This document shows, piece by piece, positions 40,201 to 53,157 of a stretch of 64,000 nt of DNA; position 1 is the stretch's first letter; each line of letters begins with the position of its first letter. This DNA is from Loxodes magnus (taxonomy: Eukaryota > Ciliophora > Karyorelictea > Loxodida > Loxodidae), in assembly GCA_946699065.1 (NCBI GenBank), contig CAMPDV010002157.1, positions 1-64,000 on the forward strand, written 5' to 3'. Position numbers and translations under genes: made by a program. The notes below the pieces were generated by a model, which made no database searches, had not been told where the DNA came from, and saw nothing but the letters and a program-made list of their open reading frames with translations.

Positions 40201-42732
40201 AAGAAAAAATAATGGAGGTTAAGGAGGCAGATTTGTACAGATAAGTGTAATATGCAGTTAAATGAAAAATATTAAGTAAGAAGTTTCGTTAAATATTCTT
40301 GAAAAGTGACTATTAATGTAAAACTTTTTAATGAAATAGTTTTTATAGAGATGTGTAGAAAGGAATGATAATAAAGACATAAATCGAGAATTAAAGAGTG
40401 CTTTTAAAAGCCTGATAGATGTTAAAAAGAAATAAAATTGAAAATTACAAATTGAAAATTAAAATTGAAAAATGCAAAAAAAGATGAAAAAAAATGTATG
40501 ATGGAAGTAAAATAGAAAAAGAAGAAAAAAAAATGGATGTTAAGGAGGCATATTTGTACAGATAAGTGTAATATGCAGTTAAATGAAAAATATTAAGTAA
40601 AAAATTTTTTTAAATATTTTTGAAAAGAGACTATTAATGTAAAACTTCGTGAAGAAATAGTTTTTATAGAGATGTGTAGAAAGGAATGATAATAAAGACA
40701 TAAATCGAGAATTAAAGAGTGCTTTTAAAAGCCTGATAGATGTTAAAAAGAAATAAAATTGAAAATTACAAATTGAAAATTAAAATTGAAAAATGGAAAA
40801 AAAGATGAAAAAAAAATGTATGATGGAAATAAAATAGAAAAAGAAGAAAAAATAATGGAGGTTAAGGAGGCAGATTTGTACAGATAAGTGTAACACGCAG
40901 TTAAATGAAAAATATTAAGTAAGAAGTTTTGTTAAATATTTTTGAAAAGAGACTATTAATGTAAAACTTTGTGATGAAATAGTTTTTATAGAGATGTGTA
41001 GAAATGATAATAAAGACATAAATCGAGAATTAAAGAGTGCTTTTAAAAGCCTGATAGATGTTAAAAAGAAATAAAATTGAAAATTACAAATTGAAAATTA
41101 AAATTGAAAAATGGAAAAAAAGATGAAAAAAAAATGTATGATGGAAATAAAATAGAAAAAGAAGAAAAAAAAATGGAGGTTAAGGAGGCAGAATTTTACA
41201 GATAAGTGTAATATGCAGTTAAATGAAAAATATTAAGTAAGAAGTTTCGTTAAATATTCTTGAAAAGTGACTATTAATGTAAAACTTTGTGATGATGAAA
41301 TAGTTTTTATAGAGATGTGTAGAAAGGAATGATAATAAAGACATAAATCGAGAATTAAAGAGTGCTTTTAAAAGCCTGATAGATGTTAAAAAGAAATAAA
41401 ATTGAAAATTACAAATTGAAAATTAAAATTGAAAAATGGAAAAAAAGATGAAAAAAAAATGTATGATGGAAATAGAAAAAAAAGAAAAAATAGAGGCAGA
41501 TTTGTTGAGATAAGTGTTATATGCTGTTTAAAATATTTTTGGTTTAATGAAAAATATTAAGTAAGAAGTTTTGTTAAATATTTTTGAAAAGAGACTATTA
41601 ATGTAAAACTTTGTGATGAAATAGTTTTTATAGAGATGTGTAGAAAGGAATGATAATAAAGACATAAATCGAGAATTAAAGAGTGCTTTAAAAGCCTGAT
41701 AGATGTTAAAAAGAAATAAAATTGAAAATTACAAATTGAAAATTAAAATTGAAAAATGGAAAAAAAGATGAAAAAAAAATGTATGATGGAAATAAAATAG
41801 AAAAAGAAGAAGAAAAAATGGAGGTTAAGGAGGCAGATTTGTACAGATAAGTGTAACACGCAGTTAAATGAAAAATATTAAGTAAGAAGTTTTGTTAAAT
41901 ATTTTTGAAAAGAGACTATTAATGTAAAACTTTGTGATGAAATAGTTTTTATAGAGATGTGTAGAAAGGAATGATAATAAAGACATAAATCAAGAATTAA
42001 AGAGTGCTTTTAAAAGCCTGATAGATGTTAAAAAGAAATAAAATTGAAAATTACAAATTGAAAATTAAAATTGAAAAAAAGAAAAAAAAGAAGAAAAAAG
42101 AAGAAAAAAGAAGAAAAAAAAATGTATGATGGAAATAAAATAGAAAAAGAAGAAAAAAAAATAGAGGTTAAGGAGGCAGATTTGTACAGATAAGTGTAAT
42201 ATGCAGTTAAATGAAAAATATTAAGTAAGAAGTTTTGTTAAATATTTTTGAAAAGAGACTATTAATGTAAAACTTTGTGATGAAATAGTTTTTATAGAGA
42301 TGTGTAGAAAGGAATGATAATAAAGACATAAATCAAGAATTAAAGAGTGCTTTTAAAAGCCTGATAGATGTTAAAAAGAAATAAAATTGAAAATTACAAA
42401 TTGAAAATTAAAATTGAAAAAAAGAAAAAAAAAGAAGAAAAAAGAAGAAAAAAGAAGAAAAAAAAATGTATGATGGAAATAAAATAGAAAAAGAAGAAGA
42501 AAAAATGGAGGTTAAGGAGGCAGATTTGTACAGATAAGTGTAACACGCAGTTAAATGAAAAATATTAAGTAAGAAGTTTTGTTAAATATTTTTGAAAAGA
42601 GACTATTAATGTAAAACTTTGTGATGAAATAGTTTTTATAGAGATGTGTAGAAAGGAATGATAATAAAGACATAAATCAAGAATTAAAGAGTGCTTTTAA
42701 AAGCCTGATAGATGTTAAAAAGAAATAAAATT
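34269..42732 (+). repeat. 4,232-bp tandem duplication of 13 monomers
   Basis: Distinctive variants recur at a constant 4,232-bp offset. ATGCAATAAAAG lies at 34301 and 38533; TGCAAAAAAAGATG at 36241 and 40473; CAGAATTTTACAG near 36961 and 41193; a GTTGAGATAAG monomer at 37261 and 41493. Monomer starts give copies 34269-38500 and 38501-42732 with 13 monomers each. The only differences I noticed are single-base changes in A/T runs, such as a missing T near 41690 and an extra A near 42430. Near identity over 4.2 kb of an otherwise variable region implies very recent duplication, or an assembly artefact. Confidence 0.9.
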
Positions 42733-45700
42733 GAAAATTACAAATTGAAAATTAAAATTGAAAAAAAGAAAAAAAAGAAGAAAAAAGAAGAAAAAAGAAG
42801 AAAAAAAAATGTATGATGGAAATAAAATAGAAAAAGAAGAAAAAAAAAATAGAGGTTAAGGAGGCAGATTTGTACAGATAAGTGTAATATGCAGTTAAAT
42901 GAAAAATATTAAGTAAGAAGTTTTGTTAAATATTTTTGAAAAGAGACTATTAATGTAAAACTTTGTGATGAAATAGTTTTTATAGAGATGTGTAGAAAGG
43001 AATGATAATAAAGACATAAATCAAGAATTAAAGAGTGCTTTTAAAAGCCTGATAGATGTTAAAAAGAAATAAAATTGAAAATTACAAATTGAAAATTAAA
43101 ATTGAAAAAAAGAAAAAAAAGAAGAAAAAAGAAGAAAAAAGAAGAAAAAAAAATGTATGATGGAAATAAAATAGAAAAAGAAGAAAAAAAAAATAGAGGT
43201 TAAGGAGGCAGATTTGTACAGATAAGTGTAATATGCAGTTAAATGAAAAATATTAAGTAAGAAGTTTTGTTAAATATTTTTGAAAAGAGACTATTAATGT
43301 AAAACTTTGTGATGAAATAGTTTTTATAGAGATGTGTAGAAAGGAATGATAATAAAGACATAAATCAAGAATTAAAGAGTGCTTTTAAAAGCCTGATAGA
43401 TGTTAAAAAGAAATAAAATTGAAAATTACAAATTGAAAATTAAAATTGAAAAAAAGAAAAAAAAGAAGAAAAAAGAAGAAAAAAAGAAGAAAAAAAAAAT
43501 GTATGATGGAAATAAAATAGAAAAAGAAGAAGAAAAAATGGAGGTTAAGGAGGCAGATTTGTACAGATAAGTGTAACACGCAGTTAAATGAAAAATATTA
43601 AGTAAGAAGTTTTGTTAAATATTTTTGAAAAGAGACTATTAATGTAAAACTTTGTGATGAAATAGTTTTTATAGAGATGTGTAGAAAGGAATGATAATAA
43701 AGACATAAATCAAGAATTAAAGAGTGCTTTTAAAAGCCTGATAGATGTTAAAAAGAAATAAAATTGAAAATTACAAATTGAAAATTAAAATTGAAAAAAA
43801 AGAAAAAAAGAAGAAAAAGAAGAAAAAAGAAGAAAAAAAAAATGTATGATGGAAATAAAATAGAAAAAGAAGAAAAAAAAATAGAGGTTAAGGAGGCAGA
43901 TTTGTACAGATAAGTGTAATATGCAGTTAAATGAAAAATATTAAGTAAGAAGTTTTGTTAAATATTTTTGAAAAGAGACTATTAATGTAAAAACTTTGTG
44001 ATGAAATAGTTTTTATAGAGATGTGTAGAAAGGAATGATAATAAAGACATAAATCAAGAATTAAAGAGTGCTTTTAAAAGCCTGATAGATGTTAAAAAGA
44101 AATAAAATTGAAAATTACAAATTGAAAATTAAAATTGAAAAAAAGAAAAAAAAGAAGAAAAAAGAAGAAAAAAGAAGAAAAAAAAATGTATGATGGAAAT
44201 AAAATAGAAAAAGAAGAAAAAAAAATAGAGGTTAAGGAGGCAGATTTGTACAGATAAGTGTAATATGCAGTTAAATGAAAAATATTAAGTAAGAAGTTTT
44301 GTTAAATATTTTTGAAAAGAGACTATTAATGTAAAACTTTGTGATGAAATAGTTTTTATAGAGATGTGTAGAAAGGAATGATAATAAAGACATAAATCAA
44401 GAATTAAAGAGTGCTTTTAAAAGCCTGATAGATGTTAAAAAAAAATAAAATTGAAAATTACAAATTGAAAATTAAAATTGAAAAAAAGAAAAAAAAGAAG
44501 AAAAAAGAAGAAAAAAGAAGAAAAAAAAATGTATGATGGAAATAAAATAGAAAAAGAAGAAGAAAAAATGGAGGTTAAGGAGGCAGATTTGTACAGATAA
44601 GTGTAACACGCAGTTAAATGAAAAATATTAAGTAAGAAGTTTTGTTAAATATTTTTGAAAAGAGTACTATTAATGTAAAACTTTGTGATGAAATAGTTTT
44701 TATAGAGATGTGTAGAAAGGAATGATAATAAAGACATAAATCAAGAATTAAAGAGTGCTTTTAAAAGCCTGATAGATGTTAAAAAGAAATAAAATTGAAA
44801 ATTACAAATTGAAAATTAAAATTGAAAAAAAGAAAAAAAAGAAGAAAAAAGAAGAAAAAAGAAGAAAAAAAAAATGTATGATGGAAATAAAATAGAAAAA
44901 GAAGAAAAAAAAATAGAGGTTAAGGAGGCAGATTTGTACAGATAAGTGTAATATGCAGTTAAATTGAAAAATATTAAGTAAGAAGTTTTGTTAAATATTT
45001 TTGAAAAGAGACTATTAATGTAAAACTTTGTGATGAAATAGTTTTTATAGAGATGTGTAGAAAGGAATGATAATAAAGACATAAATCAAGAATTAAAGAG
45101 TGCTTTTAAAAGCCTGATAGATGTTAAAAAGAAATAAAATTGAAAATTACAAATTGAAAATTAAAATTGAAAAATGGAAAAAAAGATGAAAAAATAATTT
45201 ATTATGGAAATAAAATAGAAAAAGAAGAAAAAAAAATGGAGGTTAAGGAGGCAGATTTGTACAGATAAGTGTAATATGCAGTTAAATGAAAAATATTAAG
45301 TAAGAAGTTTCGTTAAATATTCTTGAAAAGTGACTATTAATGTAAAACTTTGTGATGATGAAATAGTTTTTATAGAGATGTGTAGAAAGGAATGATAATA
45401 AAGACATAAATCGAGAATTAAAGAGTGCTTTTAAAAGCCTGATAGATGTTAAAAAGAAATAAAATTGAAAATTACAAATTGAAAATTAAAATTGAAAAAA
45501 AGAAAAAAAAGAAGAAAAAAGAAGAAAAAAAAAGAAAAAAAAAATGTATGATGGAAATAAAATAGAAAAAGAAGAAAAAAAAATGGATGTTAAGGAGGCA
45601 TATTTGTACAGATAAGTGTAATATGCAGTTAAATGAAAAATATTAAGTAAAAAATTTTTTTAAATATTTTTGAAAAGAGACTATTAATGTAAAACTTCGT

Positions 45701-48700
45701 GAAGAAATAGTTTTTATAGAGATGTGTAGAAAGGAATGATAATAAAGACATAAATCGAGAATTAAAGAGTGCTTTTAAAAGCCTGATAGATGTTAAAAAG
45801 AAATAAAATTGAAAATTACAAATTGAAAATTAAAATTGAAAAATGGAAAAAAAGATGAAAAAAAAATGTATGATGGAAATAGAAAAAAAAGAAAAAATAG
45901 AGGCAGATTTGTTGAGATAAGTGTTATATGCTGTTTAAAATATTTTTGGTTTAATGAAAAATATTAAGTAAGAAGTTTTGTTAAATATTTTTGAAAAGAG
46001 ACTATTAATGTAAAACTTTGTGATGAAATAGTTTTTATAGAGATGTGTAGAAAGGAATGATAATAAAGACATAAATCGAGAATTAAAGAGTGCTTTTAAA
46101 AGCCTGATAGATGTTAAAAAGAAATAAAATTGAAAATTACAAATTGAAAATTAAAATTGAAAAATGGAAAAAAAGATGAAAAAAAAATGTATGATGGAAA
46201 TAAAATAGAAAAAGAAGAAGAAAAAATGGAGGTTAAGGAGGCAGATTTGTACAGATAAGTGTAACACGCAGTTAAATGAAAAATATTAAGTAAGAAGTTT
46301 TGTTAAATATTTTTGAAAAGAGACTATTAATGTAAAACTTTGTGATGAAATAGTTTTTATAGAGATGTGTAGAAAGGAATGATAATAAAGACATAAATCA
46401 AGAATTAAAGAGTGCTTTTAAAAGCCTGATAGATGTTAAAAAGAAATAAAATTGAAAATTACAAATTGAAAATTAAAATTGAAAAAAAGAAAAAAAAGAA
46501 GAAAAAAGAAGAAAAAAGAAGAAAAAAAAATGTATGATGGAAATAAAATAGAAAAAGAAGAAAAAAAAATAGAGGTTAAGGAGGCAGATTTGTACAGATA
46601 AGTGTAATATGCAGTTAAATGAAAAATATTAAGTAAGAAGTTTTGTTAAATATTTTTGAAAAGAGACTATTAATGTAAAACTTTGTGATGAAATAGTTTT
46701 TATAGAGATGTGTAGAAAGGAATGATAATAAAGACATAAATCAAGAATTAAAGAGTGCTTTTAAAAGCCTGATAGATGTTAAAAAGAAATAAAATTGAAA
46801 ATTACAAATTGAAAATTAAAATTGAAAAAAAGAAAAAAAAGAAGAAAAAAGAAGAAAAAAGAAGAAAAAAAAAATGTATGATGGAAATAAAATAGAAAAA
46901 GAAGAAGAAAAAATGGAGGTTAAGGAGGCAGATTTGTACAGATAAGTGTAACACGCAGTTAAATGAAAAATATTAAGTAAGAAGTTTTGTTAAATATTTT
47001 TGAAAAGAGACTATTAATGTAAAACTTTGTGATGAAATAGTTTTTATAGAGATGTGTAGAAAGGAATGATAATAAAGACATAAATCAAGAATTAAAGAGT
47101 GCTTTTAAAAGCCTGATAGATGTTAAAAAGAAATAAAATTGAAAATTACAAATTGAAAATTAAAATTGAAAAAAAGAAAAAAAAGAAGAAAAAAGAAGAA
47201 AAAAGAAGAAAAAAAAATGTATGATGGAAATAAAATAGAAAAAGAAGAAAAAAAAATAGAGGTTAAGGAGGCAGATTTGTACAGATAAGTGTAATATGCA
47301 GTTAAATGAAAAATATTAAGTAAGAAGTTTTGTTAAATATTTTTGAAAAGAGACTATTAATGTAAAACTTTGTGATGAAATAGTTTTTATAGAGATGTGT
47401 AGAAAGGAATGATAATAAAGACATAAATCAAGAATTAAAGAGTGCTTTTAAAAGCCTGATAGATGTTAAAAAGAAATAAAATTGAAAATTACAAATTGAA
47501 AATTAAAATTGAAAAATGGAAAAAAAGATGAAAAAATAATTTATTATGGAAATAAAATAGAAAAAGAAGAAAAAAAAATGGAGGTTAAGGAGGCAGATTT
47601 GTACAGATAAGTGTAATATGCAGTTAAATGAAAAATATTAAGTAAGAAGTTTCGTTAAATATTCTTGAAAAGTGACTATTAATGTAAAACTTTGTGATGA
47701 TGAAATAGTTTTTATAGAGATGTGTAGAAAGGAATGATAATAAAGACATAAATCGAGAATTAAAGAGTGCTTTTAAAAGCCTGATAGATGTTAAAAAGAA
47801 ATAAAATTGAAAATTACAAATTGAAAATTAAAATTGAAAAAAAGAAAAAAAAGAAGAAAAAAGAAGAAAAAAGAAGAAAAAAAAATGTATGATGGAAATA
47901 AAATAGAAAAAGAAGAAAAAAAAATGGATGTTAAGGAGGCATATTTGTACAGATAAGTGTAATATGCAGTTAAATGAAAAATATTAAGTAAAAAATTTTT
48001 TTTTAAATATTTTTGAAAAGAGACTATTAATGTAAAACTTCGTGAAGAAATAGTTTTTATAGAGATGTGTAGAAAGGAATGATAATAAAGACATAAATCG
48101 AGAATTAAAGAGTGCTTTTAAAAGCCTGATAGATGTTAAAAAGAAATAAAATTGAAAATTACAAATTGAAAATTAAAATTGAAAAATGGAAAAAAAGATG
48201 AAAAAAAAATGTATGATGGAAATAGAAAAAAAAGAAAAAATAGAGGCAGATTTGTTGAGATAAGTGTTATATGCTGTTTAAAATATTTTTGGTTTAATGA
48301 AAAATATTAAGTAAGAAGTTTTGTTAAATATTTTTGAAAAGAGACTATTAATGTAAAACTTTGTGATGAAATAGTTTTTATAGAGATGTGTAGAAAGGAA
48401 TGATAATAAAGACATAAATCGAGAATTAAAGAGTGCTTTTAAAAGCCTGATAGATGTTAAAAAGAAATAAAATTGAAAATTACAAATTGAAAATTAAAAT
48501 TGAAAAATGGAAAAAAAGATGAAAAAAAAATGTATGATGGAAATAAAATAGAAAAAGAAGAAGAAAAAATGGAGGTTAAGGAGGCAGATTTGTACAGATA
48601 AGTGTAACACGCAGTTAAATGAAAAATATTAAGTAAGAAGTTTTGTTAAATATTTTTGAAAAGAGACTATTAATGTAAAACTTTGTGATGAAATAGTTTT

Positions 48701-51700
48701 TATAGAGATGTGTAGAAAGGAATGATAATAAAGACATAAATCAAGAATTAAAGAGTGCTTTTAAAAGCCTGATAGATGTTAAAAAGAAATAAAATTGAAA
48801 ATTACAAATTGAAAATTAAAATTGAAAAAAAGAAAAAAAAGAAGAAAAAAGAAGAAAAAAGAAGAAAAAAAAAAAATGTATGATGGAAATAAAATAGAAA
48901 AAGAAGAAAAAAAAATAGAGGTTAAGGAGGCAGATTTGTACAGATAAGTGTAATATGCAGTTAAATGAAAAATATTAAGTAAGAAGTTTTGTTAAATATT
49001 TTTGAAAAGAGACTATTAATGTAAAACTTTGTGATGAAATAGTTTTTATAGAGATGTGTAGAAAGGAATGATAATAAAGACATAAATCAAGAATTAAAGA
49101 GTGCTTTTAAAAGCCTGATAGATGTTAAAAAGAAATAAAATTGAAAATTACAAATTGAAAATTAAAATTGAAAAAAAGAAAAAAAAGAAGAAAAAAGAAG
49201 AAAAAAGAAGAAAAAAAAATGTATGATGGAAATAAAATAGAAAAAGAAGAAGAAAAAATGGAGGTTAAGGAGGCAGATTTGTACAGATAAGTGTAACACG
49301 CAGTTAAATGAAAAATATTAAGTAAGAAGTTTTGTTAAATATTTTTGAAAAGAGACTATTAATGTAAAACTTTGTGATGAAATAGTTTTTATAGAGATGT
49401 GTAGAAAGGAATGATAATAAAGACATAAATCAAGAATTAAAGAGTGCTTTTAAAAGCCTGATAGATGTTAAAAAGAAATAAAATTGAAAATTACAAATTG
49501 AAAATTAAAATTGAAAAAAAGAAAAAAAAGAAGAAAAAAGAAGAAAAAAGAAGAAAAAAAAATGTATGATGGAAATAAAATAGAAAAAGAAGAAAAAAAA
49601 ATAGAGGTTAAGGAGGCAGATTTGTACAGATAAGTGTAATATGCAGTTAAATGAAAAATATTAAGTAAGAAGTTTTGTTAAATATTTTTGAAAAGAGACT
49701 ATTAATGTAAAACTTTGTGATGAAATAGTTTTTATAGAGATGTGTAGAAAGGAATGATAATAAAGACATAAATCAAGAATTAAAGAGTGCTTTTAAAAGC
49801 CTGATAGATGTTAAAAAGAAATAAAATTGAAAATTACAAATTGAAAATTAAAATTGAAAAATGGAAAAAAAGATGAAAAAATAATTTATTATGGAAATAA
49901 AATAGAAAAAGAAGAAAAAAAAATGGAGGTTAAGGAGGCAGATTTGTACAGATAAGTGTAATATGCAGTTAAATGAAAAATATTAAGTAAGAAGTTTCGT
50001 TAAATATTCTTGAAAAGTGACTATTAATGTAAAACTTTGTGATGATGAAATAGTTTTTATAGAGATGTGTAGAAAGGAATGATAATAAAGACATAAATCG
50101 AGAATTAAAGAGTGCTTTTAAAAGCCTGATAGATGTTAAAAAGAAATAAAATTGAAAATTACAAATTGAAAATTAAAATTGAAAAAAAGAAAAAAAAGAA
50201 GAAAAAAGAAGAAAAAAGAAGAAAAAAAAATGTATGATGGAAATAAAATAGAAAAAGAAGAAAAAAAAATGGATGTTAAGGAGGCATATTTGTACAGATA
50301 AGTGTAATATGCAGTTAAATGAAAAATATTAAGTAAAAAATTTTTTTAAATATTTTTGAAAAGAGACTATTAATGTAAAACTTCGTGAAGAAATAGTTTT
50401 TATAGAGATGTGTAGAAAGGAATGATAATAAAGACATAAATCAAGAATTAAAGAGTGCTTTTAAAAGCCTGATAGATGTTAAAAAGAAATAAAATTGAAA
50501 ATTACAAATTGAAAATTAAAATTGAAAAAAAGAAAAAAAAGAAGAAAAAAGAAGAAAAAAGAAGAAAAAAAAATGTATGATGGAAATAAAATAGAAAAAG
50601 AAGAAAAAAAAATAGAGGTTAAGGAGGCAGATTTGTACAGATAAGTGTAATATGCAGTTAAATGAAAAATTTTAAGTAAGAAGTTTTGTTAAATATTTTT
50701 TGAAAAGAGACTATTAATGTAAAACTTTGTGATGAAATAGTTTTTATAGAGATGTGTAGAAAGGAATGATAATAAAGACATAAATCAAGAATTAAAGAGT
50801 GCTTTTAAAAGCCTGATAGATGTTAAAAAGAAATAAAATTGAAAATTACAAATTGAAAATTAAAATTGAAAAAAAGAAAAAAAAGAAGAAAAAAGAAGAA
50901 AAAAGAAGAAAAAAAAATGTATGATGGAAATAAAATAGAAAAAGAAGAAGAAAAAATGGAGGTTAAGGAGGCAGATTTGTACAGATAAGTGTAACACGCA
51001 GTTAAATGAAAAATATTAAGTAAGAAGTTTTGTTAAATATTTTTGAAAAGAGACTATTAATGTAAAACTTTGTGATGAAATAGTTTTTATAGAGATGTGT
51101 AGAAAGGAATGATAATAAAGACATAAATCAAGAATTAAAGAGTGCTTTTAAAAGCCTGATAGATGTTAAAAAGAAATAAAATTGAAAATTACAAATTGAA
51201 AATTAAAATTGAAAAAAAGAAAAAAAAGAAGAAAAAAGAAGAAAAAAGAAGAAAAAAAAATGTATGATGGAAATAAAATAGAAAAAGAAGAAAAAAAAAT
51301 GGAGGTTAAGGAGGCAGATTTGTACAGATAAGTGTAATATGCAGTTAAATGAAAAATATTAAGTAAGAAGTTTTGTTAAATATTTTTGAAAAGAGACTAT
51401 TAATGTAAAACTTTGTGATGAAATAGTTTTTATAGAGATGTGTAGAAAGGAATGATAATAAAGACATAAATCAAGAATTAAAGAGTGCTTTTAAAAGCCT
51501 GATAGATGTTAAAAAGAAATAAAATTGAAAATTACAAATTGAAAATTAAAATTGAAAAATGGAAAAAAAGATGAAAAAATAATTTATTATGGAAATAAAA
51601 TAGAAAAAGAAGAAAAAAAAATGGAGGTTAAGGAGGCAGATTTGTACAGATAAGTGTAATATGCAGTTAAATGAAAAATATTAAGTAAGAAGTTTCGTTA

Positions 51701-51940
51701 AATATTCTTGAAAAGTGACTATTAATGTAAAACTTTGTGATGATGAAATAGTTTTTATAGAGATGTGTAGAAAGGAATGATAATAAAGACATAAATCGAG
51801 AATTAAAGAGTGCTTTTAAAAGCCTGATAGATGTTAAAAAGAAATAAAATTGAAAATTACAAATTGAAAATTAAAATTGAAAAAAAGAAAAAAAAGAAGA
51901 AAAAAGAAGAAAAAAGAAGAAAAAAAAATGTATGATGGAA
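37840..51940 (+). repeat. Expanded polypurine sub-repeat, (GAAGAAAAAA)n, inside monomers
   Basis: In many monomers of this stretch the A/G tract is lengthened by tandem ~10-bp units of GAAGAAAAAA, usually three in a row, as at 37857, 38197, 42080, 42430, 42777, 43125, 46495 and 49190. Elsewhere in the array the unit is present once or not at all. The run is a pure purine tract of about 50-60 bp on the plus strand, recurring roughly every 330-350 bp. This is a microsatellite inside a satellite and makes these monomers the longest. Confidence 0.85.
45142..49828 (+). repeat. 7-monomer higher-order repeat, about 2.34 kb, two copies plus a partial third
   Basis: A monomer with an AATAATTTATTATGG tract marks the start at 45142 and recurs at 47484, 49829 and 51527. 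The first two intervals are 2,342 and 2,345 bp (7 monomers); the third is 1,698 bp (5 monomers). Each full copy also has one TGGATGTTAAGGAGGCATA monomer and one GTTGAGATAAG monomer (the latter at 45901 and 48244). The third copy lacks the GTTGAGATAAG type, so two monomers were probably lost by unequal exchange. Confidence 0.8.
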
Positions 51941-53157
51941 ATAAAATAGAAAAAGAAGAAAAAAAAATGGATGTTAAGGAGGCATATTTGTACAGATAAG
52001 TGTAATATGCAGTTAAATGAAAAATATTAAGTAAAAAATTTTTTTAAATATTTTTGAAAAGAGACTATTAATGTAAAACTTCGTGAAGAAATAGTTTTTT
52101 ATAGAGATGTGTAGAAAGGAATGATAATAAAGACATAAATCGAGAATTAAAGAGTGCTTTTAAAAGCCTGATAGATGTTAAAAAGAAATAAAATTGAAAA
52201 TTACAAATTGAAAATTAAAATTGAAAAATGGAAAAAAAGATGAAAAAAAAATTTATTATGGAAATAAAATAGAAAAAGAAGAAAAAATAATGGAGGTTAA
52301 GGAGGCAGATTTGTACAGATAAGTGTAATATGCAGTTAAATGAAAAATATTAAGTAAGAAGTTTCGTTAAATATTCTTGAAAAGTGACTATTAATGTAAA
52401 ACTTTTTAATGAAATAGTTTTTATAGAGATGTGTAGAAATGATAATAAAGACATAAATCAAGAATTAAAGGTTGCTTTTAAAAGCCTGATAGATGTTAAA
52501 AAGAAATAAAATTGAAAATTACAAATTGAAAATTAAAATTGAAAAATGGAAAAAAAGATGAAAAAAAAATGTATGATGGAAATAGAAAAGAAGAAATTGA
52601 GGAGGCAGATTTGTTGAGATAAGTGTTATATGCTGTTTAAAATATTTTTTGTTTAATGAAAAATATTAAGTAAGAAGTTTTTTTAAATATTTTTGAAAAG
52701 AGACTATTAATGTAAAACTTCGTGAAGAAATAGTTTTTATATAGATGTGTAGAAAGGAATGATAATAAAGACATAAATCGAGAATTAAAGAGTGCTTTTA
52801 AAAGCCTGATAGATGTTAAAAAGAAATAAAATTGAAAATTACAAATTGAAAATTAAAATTGAAAAATGCAAAAAAAGATGAAAAAAAAATGTATGATGGA
52901 AATAAAAAAGAAGAAAATGGAGGAGGCAGATTTGTTGAGATAAGTGTAATATGCAGTTTAAAATATTTTTGGTTTAATGAAAAATATTAAGTAAGAAGTT
53001 TTGTTAAATATTCTTGAAAAGAGACTATTAATGTAAAACTTTGTGATGAAGAAATAGTTTTTATAGAGATGTGTAGAAAGGAATGATAATAAAGACATAA
53101 ATCGAGAATTAAAGAGTGCTTTTAAAAGCCTGATAGATGTTAAAAAGAAATAAAATT

